A stretch of DNA of 64,000 bases, taken from positions 1 to 64,000 of the forward strand of contig QCKN01000003.1 in the NCBI GenBank assembly GCA_003215295.1. Reading direction: 5' to 3'. The position numbers and the translations under genes are program-made. The stretch comes from Prochlorococcus sp. AG-409-P03 (lineage in GTDB: Bacteria > Cyanobacteriota > Cyanobacteriia > PCC-6307 > Cyanobiaceae). The first letter of the stretch is position 1; each line of letters begins with the position of its first letter. Below the pieces are notes generated by a model. It was given only the letters and a program-made list of their open reading frames with translations. It was not told where the DNA came from and made no database searches. Below are positions 27,783-37,224 of the stretch, one piece after another.

Positions 27783-29670
27783 TATTCGACTCCGCAAAGG
27801 TAGAGTGCTTCTCTTCCTTCTTCTCAACTAAACCAGAAGATCCAGAAGGCTTCTTAGATACATCCCTGTTAACAGAACACTCCAAAGGTTTAATATACAT
27901 GTTGGCTAAGAACTCTTCTCTTGGAAGCCAAGGATACATATCTTCAATAGGCGTGTCCCACCCAACAATCTTAGGCTCATAAGTGTGATATTCAAAGCAG
28001 TTAACATCACAAACAACAGGCCCATCTGCTGCTAAAAGCTCTCTAATCTGGTGTCTTACTTTGTCGTACTTACCTTCTTTGATCTCGATAGTCTCAATAT
28101 CATAAGCTTTAGCAATTTTTACAAAATCGGGAGGGTTATAACCCTTAGGCCCACAGGCTTCGCTTCTACCTTCAAAGTTAACTTCCTGGTAAGCCTTAGT
28201 GATCCCGTAGATGTTGTTATTAAGTACAATCGTCTTTAACTTAACTCCATAATTTTTCAGAGTTTGAAGTTCCTGAATGTTCATGTTCATCCCACCATCA
28301 CCAATAACACAAACGACATTTTGCTTTTTATCGGAAGCAAACCATGCACCCATAGCCCCTGCAAAGGAAAAGCCCATAGGAGAGTTGCCGTTATTAGTAA
28401 AATACCTCTGACCCGTCTTAGTTTCAAAAGCATGGTTGGTTACTACAATGTTACCCCCACAATCTGCTGCAAGAATATCGTCCGAGTTCATCTCCTCTGA
28501 GAGAATACGCATAAAAGCATAAGGGTGAACAATATCACTCTCATCGAACATATCAGAGGTTACGGGGTCGTACTTTACTTTCCACTCTCTAACCTTATCA
28601 ACCCACCAATCGAAATTAGGAATAGTAATATTTCTCTCGTCAATCCTGTCCATAAGTAACTGGATAAACAGTTTGGCATCAGATAAAATACACTCATCAA
28701 AAGGCACTTGTTGTAAGTGTGGTTGTAGCGCGGGTTCGTCTACATCAACCATATACTTCTTAGCTTCTCTAGCAAAGCTATGAATGTTACCACCCGTAAT
28801 TCGTCCTGAAATCCGACTACCGATAGCTAATAGTAAATCGGTATTTTGGATGCCAAAGTTTCTTCCAGCACCACCATAGGTCCCAATTCTACCGCCATAA
28901 TACTCGTAGTCAGAACAAATAATATCGAGAGCGTTCCAAGTAGGAAATACGGGAATCTTGAGCTTACGCCCTAAGTCCAGAATGTCATTCTCAGCACCTG
29001 CTAAACGAACCCCATTACCTATCATCAAGCAAGGACGCTCACTAGTGACTAGATCATCTAAATAGGTATCTATTTGCTTAAGAATAACTTCTTCATTATA
29101 TGAGTTGTTAGTCTGTGTACTAAACCCAATAAGCTTATCAGGATCAACCATAGCCTTTTGTAAATTTAAAGGAATGTCTAGATGTACGGGACCTGGGCGA
29201 CCAGTAGTGGCTAAGTGAATAGCTTTCTCTAGCTCATATCTAATCTCTTCAGGCTCTGTAATCATCTTCGCATACTTAGTGACAGGCTCTGCAATAGCTA
29301 CCATGTCTGTTTCCTGGAAACCAATCTGTCGGATTTCTTCAGAAGGGCGAAGGAACTTAGAGTTAATCTGACCTGTAATAAACACACAAGGCACGGAATC
29401 ATAGAAGCAATTACCCATAGAGGTAACAAGGTTCTGACCTCCTGGCCCACTTGTTACGATAACTACTCCAGGCTTTCCAGAGATTTTTGCATACCCCTCA
29501 GCAGCAAATCCACCACCCTGCTCATGCATTACCGCAACATAGCGTGTCTTTTCAGCCCTAACAAATGCGTCAACAAGATCTCCATTCGCTGCTCCATAAA
29601 CAAGAAAAATATCCTCGATACCCAGATCACCAAGGTAGTTAATTACATAATCCGAAAGTTTTTGCTCCAC
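27775..29670 (-). CDS. acetolactate-synthase-like ThDP enzyme
   Basis: 631 residues. N-terminal PYR domain with the catalytic Glu in HEQGGGFAAEGYAK (about 49-62), a central FAD-type domain (IGSRISGRITGGN) and the C-terminal PP domain with GDGGMNMN...LNNNIYGI, the ThDP/Mg motif. About 70 residues longer than usual, with a Lys/Ser-rich tail. Family members make acetolactate or transfer two-carbon units; YerE adds a two-carbon unit to a 4-keto-3,6-dideoxy sugar to make yersiniose. With the adjacent 3-dehydratase-like gene, a branched-sugar role is the best guess. Confidence 0.75.
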   Translation of the reverse strand: MEQKLSDYVINYLGDLGIEDIFLVYGAANGDLVDAFVRAEKTRYVAVMHEQGGGFAAEGYAKISGKPGVVIVTSGPGGQNLVTSMGNCFYDSVPCVFITGQINSKFLRPSEEIRQIGFQETDMVAIAEPVTKYAKMITEPEEIRYELEKAIHLATTGRPGPVHLDIPLNLQKAMVDPDKLIGFSTQTNNSYNEEVILKQIDTYLDDLVTSERPCLMIGNGVRLAGAENDILDLGRKLKIPVFPTWNALDIICSDYEYYGGRIGTYGGAGRNFGIQNTDLLLAIGSRISGRITGGNIHSFAREAKKYMVDVDEPALQPHLQQVPFDECILSDAKLFIQLLMDRIDERNITIPNFDWWVDKVREWKVKYDPVTSDMFDESDIVHPYAFMRILSEEMNSDDILAADCGGNIVVTNHAFETKTGQRYFTNNGNSPMGFSFAGAMGAWFASDKKQNVVCVIGDGGMNMNIQELQTLKNYGVKLKTIVLNNNIYGITKAYQEVNFEGRSEACGPKGYNPPDFVKIAKAYDIETIEIKEGKYDKVRHQIRELLAADGPVVCDVNCFEYHTYEPKIVGWDTPIEDMYPWLPREEFLANMYIKPLECSVNRDVSKKPSGSSGLVEKKEEKHSTFAESNIA

Positions 29671-30492
29671 TTAAAAATCCTCCAAAGGTGCATAAAAGTG
29701 CTCTTCACTTGGGAAAGAACCATCCCTAACTTCAGAGCAATAATCCTCCAAAGCTTCTCTAATTAATTTACCTGCTTCGCAATATCTCTTGGCAAACCTA
29801 GGCTTGAACTCAAAAAACATACCAATTAAATCGTGCAGGATTACAAGCTGACCATCAGTTTCATTACCTGCTCCAATCCCATAAACAGGTATGTCTAATT
29901 CTTCAGCGATCATTCTCGCTGGTTCTACAGGCATCGCTTCTAATAATAAGAAAGAGCAACCCGCCTCCTGCACTCTTCTAGCCTGATCTAAAATTTCACG
30001 AAAGGACTCTTTCGTTTTACCTTGAACTCTATGTCCACCCAATTTGGCCTGACTTTGTGGTGTTAGACCTAAGTGACCCATAACCATAATGCCTGCGTCT
30101 GAAATGGCTTTAATTCTACTCTCGGCTACTCCTTCAAGTTTAATGCAATCCATACCCGCTTGAATAAACCTACCTGCATTTCTAACAGCATCCTCATCCG
30201 AGGCTTGATAAGAAAGGAAAGGCATATCACCTATGAGAAAAGTTTTATCCGCACCGCGCTTAACAGCCTTACAATGACTAATCATTTCATCCATTGTAAC
30301 TGGTATAGTGCTTTCATGACCTAAAGTTGTCATGCCTAGCGAATCACCTACAAGAATCATATCAACTCCAGCTTGCTGGGCTAGTTGAGCTTGTGGGAAA
30401 TCATACGCTGTAACCATAACAGCATTAGTTTTTTCTTGCTTATATTTATTAAGCGTAAGTATGTTACATTTTTTTCGTTTAGAATCACTCAT
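29671..30492 (-). CDS. panB: ketopantoate hydroxymethyltransferase-like (PanB family)
   Basis: 273 residues with MVTAYDFPQAQLAQQAGVD, LVGDSLGMTTLGH, HLGLTPQSQAKLGG and VYGIGAGNETDGQLVILHDLIG, all PanB hallmarks. PanB uses methylene-THF to hydroxymethylate a 2-keto acid for pantothenate. Directly follows and abuts (by one base) the acetolactate-synthase-like gene, both being enzymes of the valine/pantothenate branch. Either it serves CoA supply or, more likely given the context, it makes a branched keto-acid or hydroxymethyl group for the glycan. Confidence 0.85.
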   Translation of the reverse strand: MSDSKRKKCNILTLNKYKQEKTNAVMVTAYDFPQAQLAQQAGVDMILVGDSLGMTTLGHESTIPVTMDEMISHCKAVKRGADKTFLIGDMPFLSYQASDEDAVRNAGRFIQAGMDCIKLEGVAESRIKAISDAGIMVMGHLGLTPQSQAKLGGHRVQGKTKESFREILDQARRVQEAGCSFLLLEAMPVEPARMIAEELDIPVYGIGAGNETDGQLVILHDLIGMFFEFKPRFAKRYCEAGKLIREALEDYCSEVRDGSFPSEEHFYAPLEDF

Positions 30493-30526
30493 AGGGTCAC
30501 ATATAAAAGAAGAGGGGGAGAAAATT

Positions 30527-32017
30527 TTAAGCGATAAATTTTCTTTTTAAAGTATGGGAGAGCATCCGATCTAGTTCAGTAGTAAAAGTTGCTCCATACT
30601 TATCAGTCATGCGAGAAACATAATCTGAGTTAGTGAAGTATTTTATAAATGCCTCATCCCTAAAAGCAAGAACTTCACCTGGGGTAAGGGTTTCTGTTGG
30701 CAAATTATATGTTTCATACGCATGTTGAGAATACCCTATCCATCCTGGATAATCACTATGCTCAGGTAGGACTTCTGGATTATTTGCGGAAAAGTCCTCA
30801 TGTAACTTCGACCCTGGATAAGCCATAGCGCAATAAAAGTTTGCCCAATCGGTGTTTAAAGCAATTGCTAGATCCAAAGTGTTTTGCATGCTTTCTTTTG
30901 TATCATTGGGCAAGCCGAAAATATAGTTAGCACCTATGTTAATACCGTGATCATGGATTTTGTTTACAATGTCTACAATATTTAAGTCTTGGAACTTACC
31001 TTTAACAACACCTTGTCGGACATCCACATCTCCCGACTCAATACCCAATCCAACCCAGTTTATACCAGCTTTTTTCATGGTTTTAAGATACTTCTCTTTT
31101 ACAGTATCGACCCTTGCATAACACCAAATATTAAACCCGTAATCTCGTTCGATTAAAAGCTCACAGAGCGCCATGAAATGCTTTGGATTCAGAACAAACA
31201 TCTCATCAGCAATCTTTACATTTTTAATGCCCATCTCTGCAATTTTATCGAACTCTTTAATCATTACCTCTGGGCTCCAGTATCTAAACCCAGAACCTCC
31301 AAAAGGCGAATTTATCATACAGAAAGTGCATTTGTATGGACAACCTAAACTAGTGTAAACTGCGGCAAAAGGTTGATTATCACACTCATTTGTCCAGCTA
31401 TGCCAATTGGAAGTTCTATACTTGTCCATGGGAAGAAGATCCCACGCCAACCCAGGAAGCTCTTTATCTAAGTCGGTAATTAAAGGCGCAGGTTTAGTGT
31501 TTTTAATCTCTTCGTTTTCCAAATCATAATACCACAGACCTGGAACGGTGGATAGTTCCTCCTCATTAAATATATCGACTTGTAACAGAGCGTCTAAAGT
31601 GTATGGTCCTTCACCCTCACAAACAAAAGCCCTTTTGTCATCTAGAAGAGTCTTTTTTGGCAAAGCAGAAGGGTGGGCTCCTAAGTAAATCCTAGGAATA
31701 CCATACATATCAACCTGCTTCATAAGCTCTATAGCGCCCACCATATTCTGAGTGGAGGCAGAGGGTTGCTGCCCGTAAACTACTACACCCACAAAGCGAG
31801 GCTTGGCAACACCGATAATTTTACCAGCTTCAATTGCACTAAGCCTGTTAGCTTCGCAATCTAAAATATCTACCTTGTAACCCTTATTAAGCAAGAACTT
31901 TGCTATCATAGCAGCCCAAATAGGAGGCTCGATAGCAGAGAAGTCTTTACTGAGATCTTGATAGATCTTATTAGAAGCATTAGGATGAACAAGTAGTATA
32001 TCTAAATCTGATTTCAT
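30527..32017 (-). CDS. B12-binding-type radical SAM enzyme
   Basis: 496 residues from ATG 32017. The N-terminal ~150 residues form a Rossmann-like B12-binding-type domain (ILLVHPNAS, VVVYGQQPS); CPYKCTFC (CxxxCxxC, about 226-233) is the radical SAM site, and GIESGD is a SAM-binding turn. This architecture covers methyltransferases and other C-C-bond enzymes, so C-methylation of a sugar or keto-acid is a reasonable hypothesis. Cobalamin would also serve the class II reductase at 45.6 kb. Confidence 0.75.
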   Translation of the reverse strand: MKSDLDILLVHPNASNKIYQDLSKDFSAIEPPIWAAMIAKFLLNKGYKVDILDCEANRLSAIEAGKIIGVAKPRFVGVVVYGQQPSASTQNMVGAIELMKQVDMYGIPRIYLGAHPSALPKKTLLDDKRAFVCEGEGPYTLDALLQVDIFNEEELSTVPGLWYYDLENEEIKNTKPAPLITDLDKELPGLAWDLLPMDKYRTSNWHSWTNECDNQPFAAVYTSLGCPYKCTFCMINSPFGGSGFRYWSPEVMIKEFDKIAEMGIKNVKIADEMFVLNPKHFMALCELLIERDYGFNIWCYARVDTVKEKYLKTMKKAGINWVGLGIESGDVDVRQGVVKGKFQDLNIVDIVNKIHDHGINIGANYIFGLPNDTKESMQNTLDLAIALNTDWANFYCAMAYPGSKLHEDFSANNPEVLPEHSDYPGWIGYSQHAYETYNLPTETLTPGEVLAFRDEAFIKYFTNSDYVSRMTDKYGATFTTELDRMLSHTLKRKFIA

Positions 32018-32535
32018 AGTGCATCTCTCTCTGAAAGTATTGGATTTTTTATAGGCCAAAAAATACCCAAGTTCCGATCATCCCAAGCAGCGGTTATCTG
32101 TTTATCGGCACCTTTATAATAGCTTGTCTGTTTATAAGAAAAAATACATTTCTCACTTAAGCAAAGATGCCCATTTAAGAAACCTTTTGGGATTAAAACC
32201 TGTAACTTATTTTTATCGTTAAGTAGGAAAGATTCCCATTTCATATATGTGGGAGAATCCTCTCGCCAATCAACTACAACTAAATAAATCTCTCCATGTA
32301 GGCATTGAACTAACTTATCGGTTACATGGTCGCCATGCAACCCTCGCAGGACATTTTTCCTAGAGATTGAAATTTTATCTTCAACAAAAGGATCTTCTAA
32401 ATGAACTTGACCTAACAGTTTTTCGTAAACTCCAGCCTTGTAGGTTGTAAATATCTCACCCCTGAAATCATAACTTACAGAAGGGTTGAATAGAAGCACA
32501 TCTTTAAATTTTTCAGAAGAGACCTTCCACTTCAT
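32014..32535 (-). CDS. RmlC-like sugar 3,5-epimerase
   Basis: 173 residues with DFRGEIFTTY, SRKNVLRGLHGDHVTDKLVQC (conserved RGLH region, split here) and VVVDWREDSPTYMKW, the dTDP-4-keto-6-deoxyglucose 3,5-epimerase family. The usual GFAHGF segment reads GFLNGH, so a key His is shifted or lost and substrate or stereospecificity may differ. It suggests a 4-keto-6-deoxy sugar intermediate, consistent with the His-type DegT enzyme. Confidence 0.75.
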   Translation of the reverse strand: MKWKVSSEKFKDVLLFNPSVSYDFRGEIFTTYKAGVYEKLLGQVHLEDPFVEDKISISRKNVLRGLHGDHVTDKLVQCLHGEIYLVVVDWREDSPTYMKWESFLLNDKNKLQVLIPKGFLNGHLCLSEKCIFSYKQTSYYKGADKQITAAWDDRNLGIFWPIKNPILSERDAL

Positions 32536-33563
32536 TCGATGAACTCACTTTCAATATTATCGTAATCTAACTGCTCCTTCTTTAAGAACATGTTATCCTT
32601 TAAAAACTCTTGCAAGTTTTCGTTCCTACAAAACCCATTATCATCATAATGGTCAGGGTCATGTATCAGTACACCGTTACACTCTTCGTACCCAAAGCCT
32701 AGAGGATATCCCTCTTCGCAAATTTTCTCGATAGGTTTTGGGGATCTAAACAGATGCTGGTGTGGCTTTAAATGTGATGGGAACTGCCCATGAGGTGCAA
32801 AACCAGCACTTGCAACATCCAGACTTTTTAAATGCTCTAACATATTTCTAGGATCAATAACCCAGTTCTTACCTAGTGCTGCACACATAAAAGAATAGAC
32901 AGACTCAGTACAATACGATGCAAAGATATCAGGAACTAACCTCTCATTATATGCTTTATAGTATTCGTTAGAGAATAACTCAAAGTGACCATTAATCGCT
33001 TCCCCCACGGGAATCACTATCTCATTTGTATCGTCTGAATCCCCCACAGCCTCTAAGAAAATGTCTTCTTTTTGAAAACCTAAAGAAGTATTAGCCTCTT
33101 TTTTTATAGCCTTCACATTACCAGCACTTTCCAATAGCTTATCAATTAAATGTCTAGGAGCAAAATCATTCTCCACCAAGGTAGAGACCAATGAATACGG
33201 ACCAGAGTTTAATGTTTGATACATATTACTAAATATATTCTTCTTAGGAAGTTTTATTCCTGAATCAATATAAAGATAACTATCAAACTCACCAAACCTC
33301 TTAACTGATTGATACACAGTATGGTTAAATGTAGCGTTTACAGGTAACACCTCTTCAATAAAATTATACGAGATACTTTCCTCAAAATACTCCCGAACTG
33401 TGTTCCGCGTTTCTGCATCGTTAAGGCAGCTAGACATCACCACTTGGACTCCATCTAAATCTTGCTCTAACAAGCTGGAAATGCTTCTAATATACTCAGC
33501 CGACTGTCTTGGATTCTTAAATATACCACAAGTGTTGTATACCGCTAGTAACTTATTCGCCAT
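32532..33563 (-). CDS. putative glycosyltransferase, GT-A-like
   Basis: 343 residues. The N-terminal part (LLAVYNTCGIFKNP, DSYLYIDSGIKLP) has the look of a GT-A nucleotide-sugar domain, with IDSG near the expected metal site. The C-terminal region is Cys/His/Asp-rich and unrecognised. Its place between the RmlC-like and GT2-like genes supports a glycosyltransferase role, but the family is not clear. ATG 33563 overlaps the upstream stop. Confidence 0.5.
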   Translation of the reverse strand: MANKLLAVYNTCGIFKNPRQSAEYIRSISSLLEQDLDGVQVVMSSCLNDAETRNTVREYFEESISYNFIEEVLPVNATFNHTVYQSVKRFGEFDSYLYIDSGIKLPKKNIFSNMYQTLNSGPYSLVSTLVENDFAPRHLIDKLLESAGNVKAIKKEANTSLGFQKEDIFLEAVGDSDDTNEIVIPVGEAINGHFELFSNEYYKAYNERLVPDIFASYCTESVYSFMCAALGKNWVIDPRNMLEHLKSLDVASAGFAPHGQFPSHLKPHQHLFRSPKPIEKICEEGYPLGFGYEECNGVLIHDPDHYDDNGFCRNENLQEFLKDNMFLKKEQLDYDNIESEFIE

Positions 33564-34278
33564 CTTTAAACTCACTTATATATGTTTTAATTTTTTCTAT
33601 GTCTTTCTTTTTCGCGTCTCTTAAATTTTCAAAAACCTGGGGAACATTATCTTTAGCAAACCTTTTTCGACCGTCAAGATATGTGTCATCAAATTCAGCC
33701 TTCCCTAATGTGAAGTGCATATGTTCATTGTAAATCGGAAGTAAATACTTTCTACCTACTGCGTCTGCCAAATCATTTAACCATGTGTCAGCATAGTCGC
33801 AAGAGAAATATGGAGGGTTAATATACCCTAGCACATCAAACCATTTCCTGTGAATAATTGGATGTGTGGCAAAGTCAGGAGGATGTTGGGTTTCACCTCC
33901 ATCAACGCCATAAACTAAAGCAAGTCTGTCTGGGATTTTTTCAAATGCCTCAATAACAAAACGATCCCAATGTCTAGTTCTCATTACAAGATCGTCTCCC
34001 GCCAAAAACATGATGTTTTCATCAGAGGTCATTTCAAACAATTTATTTGGCATTTCAGACATTAAAATCCGTGGACCCACCATGTAAAATACATTGTTGG
34101 GGAATGCATTAGACAGAAATCTAGCGCCTGCGAGACCATGTAAATCATCCTCATCAATGTAAAGATACATTGTAATGTACGCTGGGTATCTTGCGGTTTC
34201 ATTAACCGAAGCCCAGAACCGCTTAAGCCAATTAGTTCTACCTCTTGTTGGAAGAAGTATTGCTATCTTTTCAGTCAT
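33553..34278 (-). CDS. GT2-type glycosyltransferase
   Basis: 241 residues. IAILLPTRGRTNWLKRFWASV is the GT2 N-terminus; MYLYIDEDD and IMFLAGDDLVM carry the aspartates for nucleotide and metal binding. Short, single-domain GT-A fold. Part of the glycan cluster, overlapping the SDR gene by four bases. Confidence 0.7.
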   Translation of the reverse strand: MTEKIAILLPTRGRTNWLKRFWASVNETARYPAYITMYLYIDEDDLHGLAGARFLSNAFPNNVFYMVGPRILMSEMPNKLFEMTSDENIMFLAGDDLVMRTRHWDRFVIEAFEKIPDRLALVYGVDGGETQHPPDFATHPIIHRKWFDVLGYINPPYFSCDYADTWLNDLADAVGRKYLLPIYNEHMHFTLGKAEFDDTYLDGRKRFAKDNVPQVFENLRDAKKKDIEKIKTYISEFKDGE

Positions 34279-35288
34279 AGGTTCGTATACTGATTTAAGC
34301 TAGGACCTAAGATAGTAAAACACTTCTTAAGCTCACGAATACCATCATCAAGGGTATAATATGGTCTCCAACCCAATGACTCTATTTTTTCATTGGATAC
34401 AATATAGTCTCGCTTGTCAGGATCCTCTTTAATGGAATCACATTGGACCGATAATGCAGGGAAATGCTCTTTGATTTTATAAGTTAGCTCTAGCTTAGTA
34501 AGATTAGCATCAGAGAGCCCTATGTTATAAGCATTACCTTTCATAAACTCATAATTCTGTATAGCAAAGATAAATGCAAGGGCAACATCTTGCACATGAA
34601 TGTAATTCCTATTAAAATGCCACTCAAATAAAACTAAGTATCCATCTTTGTAGGCTTTGTAGGTAAAGTCGTTAACAAGTAAATCAAGCCTCATCCTTGG
34701 TGATACACCAAAAACAGTAGCTAATCTAAAAGCAATCTGATCGTCTTTAATTACAGCATCTTCTGCGGCACACTTGGTCTTACCGTAATGAGAAATTGGA
34801 TTAAGGGGCGTTTCTTCAGTGCAATGAACGCCTGCCTCCCCTACACCGTAACCACTATTGGTGTTAGGGTATATAACTTTACATGATGGCTTTTTGTTTT
34901 TTAGTATAAACTCAATCTGGTTTGTGTTAACCGCAGTGGCTAACTCCTTATCTGCTTCACAGGCAGGAAAACCTACTATGGCAGCTAACGGGATAATTAC
35001 ATCTGCCTCTTTAACGAGAGGAAGTAATTTTTCCTCATCTCTTACATCACCCTGAACAAATTGAAAATCTCCACGGTAGCAATAATTAGTAAGAGGAGTT
35101 TGCTTATACATTAAGTTATCATAAACTGTAACCTTATCCCACACATAAAAAGAAGGGGTTTCTACTTTTTCCTTATACTTTGGATCATGGTAAGCAAGTC
35201 TTGCTGACTTCTTGGACTCCATCAACTTTTGGACAAGAACAGAGCCAAGATAGCCTGCACCACCTGTAATTAAAATCTTTTCACTCAT
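34275..35288 (-). CDS. NAD-dependent sugar epimerase/dehydratase (SDR)
   Basis: 337 residues, extended SDR: GGAGYLGS (8-15) dinucleotide-binding turn, FVQGDVRD, IPLAAIVGFPAC in place of the usual AA.V, PNTNSGYG, and YGKTK (the YxxxK catalytic pair). Similar in layout to UDP-sugar 4-epimerases and 4,6-dehydratases. It would supply the keto or epimerised sugar for the downstream RmlC- and DegT-type enzymes. Confidence 0.75.
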   Translation of the reverse strand: MSEKILITGGAGYLGSVLVQKLMESKKSARLAYHDPKYKEKVETPSFYVWDKVTVYDNLMYKQTPLTNYCYRGDFQFVQGDVRDEEKLLPLVKEADVIIPLAAIVGFPACEADKELATAVNTNQIEFILKNKKPSCKVIYPNTNSGYGVGEAGVHCTEETPLNPISHYGKTKCAAEDAVIKDDQIAFRLATVFGVSPRMRLDLLVNDFTYKAYKDGYLVLFEWHFNRNYIHVQDVALAFIFAIQNYEFMKGNAYNIGLSDANLTKLELTYKIKEHFPALSVQCDSIKEDPDKRDYIVSNEKIESLGWRPYYTLDDGIRELKKCFTILGPSLNQYTNL

Positions 35289-36018
35289 CTACTACTGTCA
35301 CTCCTCGTTTCTGGACTACCTTTGTGGAGCATTCATTTGCGAACACAATAGCCTTAGTTATGTCTTGCGTTCTTAAGTATTCAACGACTAAGGCCGCTAA
35401 AAATGTATCCCCAGCACCAGAAACATCTTTAATGTCTACTTGGTCTACAAGGTAGTCTATCTTATTATACCTGCAACCATTTTTTCCTGTAGTAACAATC
35501 AGTTTTTTATCATAATTTTCATCAAGAGATAGCTTTGATTTCTCGTACTCAACCGAGTTGATTTTTATAAACTTAGCTCGCCTAGCCCAAGAACCTAATA
35601 CTTTCTTAGTATCTAAAAAGGTTACAGGGTGACAGCGAAAGATATAATCTAAATCATCTTCAGTTAAAAAGCCTTTATCGTAGTCAGAAACAACAATTGC
35701 ATCATACTGATCATAATCAATCTCTGAAACATTCCCTCTCTTAATTTTATCGTCATTTTTATCAATACGGATAAACATTTGATTAGTGCGATCATCAACA
35801 TACCTAACCTTCTGTATATCCTTCCAATTACTATTAGTAAAAATCTGACAATCAACTCCTAGAGATAAAATGTTTCTCTGCACATGCATAGCCATTCCTG
35901 GGTTATCTAACTCAGAAATAAGTGTAAACACAGGTACTGGGGCTTCAGGTGCTAATCGACTACAATCACCGTAGCAAAACTTATCCTGGCAGGTCTCACC
36001 AATAACAAGAACATTCAC
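35281..36018 (-). CDS. HldE N-terminal-type (PfkB) sugar kinase
   Basis: 245 residues from GTG 36018 (GGGAG eight bases upstream). CSRLAPEAPVPVF (about 19-31) is nearly diagnostic for the heptose-7-phosphate kinase half of HldE/RfaE, followed by IVVSDYDKG and the PfkB catalytic DVSGAGDTF. It lacks the fused transferase half, which exists separately at 8331-8726. Suggests ADP-heptose-like activation. Somewhat shorter than bacterial HldE domain I (about 315 residues), with a reduced lid region. Confidence 0.75.
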   Translation of the reverse strand: MNVLVIGETCQDKFCYGDCSRLAPEAPVPVFTLISELDNPGMAMHVQRNILSLGVDCQIFTNSNWKDIQKVRYVDDRTNQMFIRIDKNDDKIKRGNVSEIDYDQYDAIVVSDYDKGFLTEDDLDYIFRCHPVTFLDTKKVLGSWARRAKFIKINSVEYEKSKLSLDENYDKKLIVTTGKNGCRYNKIDYLVDQVDIKDVSGAGDTFLAALVVEYLRTQDITKAIVFANECSTKVVQKRGVTVVDE

Positions 36019-36428
36019 CAACTAATCTCCCAGTCCTTAAAGTCAGCAGCAAGGCAATCAATTTTGTAGTCCTTGCGACCTCCGAAAAGCTCCTGGATTT
36101 TATTCTTAGCTGTATTTCTAATACCGTTTAAACCATGTGTAAGTTCTAGATTATTCCCTTCATCAATACCTTTTCTGTAGTTTGCCTCATTATGCCATAT
36201 ATGTAAATTCATTTGGGCGAGAACAATCAAAGATCTAATAAACTTAGCATCTACTTTTTTGGGTGATGGTTTACTAAGTAGTTGATCAATGTCATGCATA
36301 ATCTGATTTATTTCAATCTTATACTCATCTTTATTCTCAGGAATAAAAACTTCTTTTAATTGTACAATAGAGAGCCTATCAATTAGCTCTGAAAAAGTGG
36401 GTAAATATTTTCTGTAGATGTCATCCAT
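36015..36428 (-). CDS. glycan-cluster hypothetical protein
   Basis: 137 residues, all helical: FSELIDRLSIVQLKEVFIPENKDEY at the start (two segments), then a helical middle with HIWHNEANYR and a C-terminal GLNGIRNTAKNKI helix. I have the impression of a family seen beside glycosyltransferases in capsule loci but cannot name it. Overlaps the kinase gene by four bases. Confidence 0.55.
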   Translation of the reverse strand: MDDIYRKYLPTFSELIDRLSIVQLKEVFIPENKDEYKIEINQIMHDIDQLLSKPSPKKVDAKFIRSLIVLAQMNLHIWHNEANYRKGIDEGNNLELTHGLNGIRNTAKNKIQELFGGRKDYKIDCLAADFKDWEISW

Positions 36429-36429
36429 T

Positions 36430-37224
36430 TTATATCTCCAATGCCTCCTTCCATAATTCTAAAATTTCTTTCTTATCCATATAAGTAGCGTTAGGATCGT
36501 TTTCGTCTAATCCTAAGTATGATGTTCCCGTTTGCTCACACTCTGCTTTAATATAATTAAAGGTCTCCCTCTTAGAAGAATGATATACAGAATGAAGCGA
36601 ATCATACATAGCTTGCTTGTCCTCTGTGTATTCTTTCCACACAACCTTATCGTTTAACAAGGGCTGTACTTCATTTTTAAAGTAATCAACTTCTGTTACA
36701 GCCCCATATAAATGCACTTCTTTAAACCCGTCTTCTAAAGCCCTCTTGATTGATAAATGAGGTCTCTTATGTGAGTCTATACTTCCTATTACTCCAGCGA
36801 CACTGCTATCCTTGTATAACTTCTTCTTTAGATCAGAAAGAACATTCGGGATGACCACTGAAGGCTTATCCACATCATGCCAATCTTTTTGGAAATTAGA
36901 AACATAGTGAATAAAGTTATAAATAGCCAAAGGGACGATATCCTTAACTGGCCGTAAATCCGTCTCATGGCATGAGTACACCATCTTTCTCACAGGATAC
37001 TTATTCCCAACATTTATAAAATGAAAAATAACATTATCATCAGGATTTGCTCCTGCCTGATCTAAAGGTAGTCCACGACATTTATCCATATGCCATGCAT
37101 GGGGACCATAAAAGACACAATCAATCCCATTATCATTAAACATATTACATAGATTAATGAAAGCGGTAGTTGATCCCCCAGGGTTTGACCAACCACTAAG
37201 AATTTTGATAAATGGTTTGCTCAT
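36430..37224 (-). CDS. GT-B glycosyltransferase
   Basis: 264 residues. N-terminal GWSNPGGSTTAFINLCNMF and C-terminal VIGSIDSHKRPHLSIKRALEDGF with HLYGAV describe a short GT4-like GT-B fold. The usual EGxPxxxxEA motif is replaced by SSKRETFNYIKAE, where the conserved Glu pair is partly kept. Overlaps the next gene upstream by 29 bases. Confidence 0.65.
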   Translation of the reverse strand: MSKPFIKILSGWSNPGGSTTAFINLCNMFNDNGIDCVFYGPHAWHMDKCRGLPLDQAGANPDDNVIFHFINVGNKYPVRKMVYSCHETDLRPVKDIVPLAIYNFIHYVSNFQKDWHDVDKPSVVIPNVLSDLKKKLYKDSSVAGVIGSIDSHKRPHLSIKRALEDGFKEVHLYGAVTEVDYFKNEVQPLLNDKVVWKEYTEDKQAMYDSLHSVYHSSKRETFNYIKAECEQTGTSYLGLDENDPNATYMDKKEILELWKEALEI

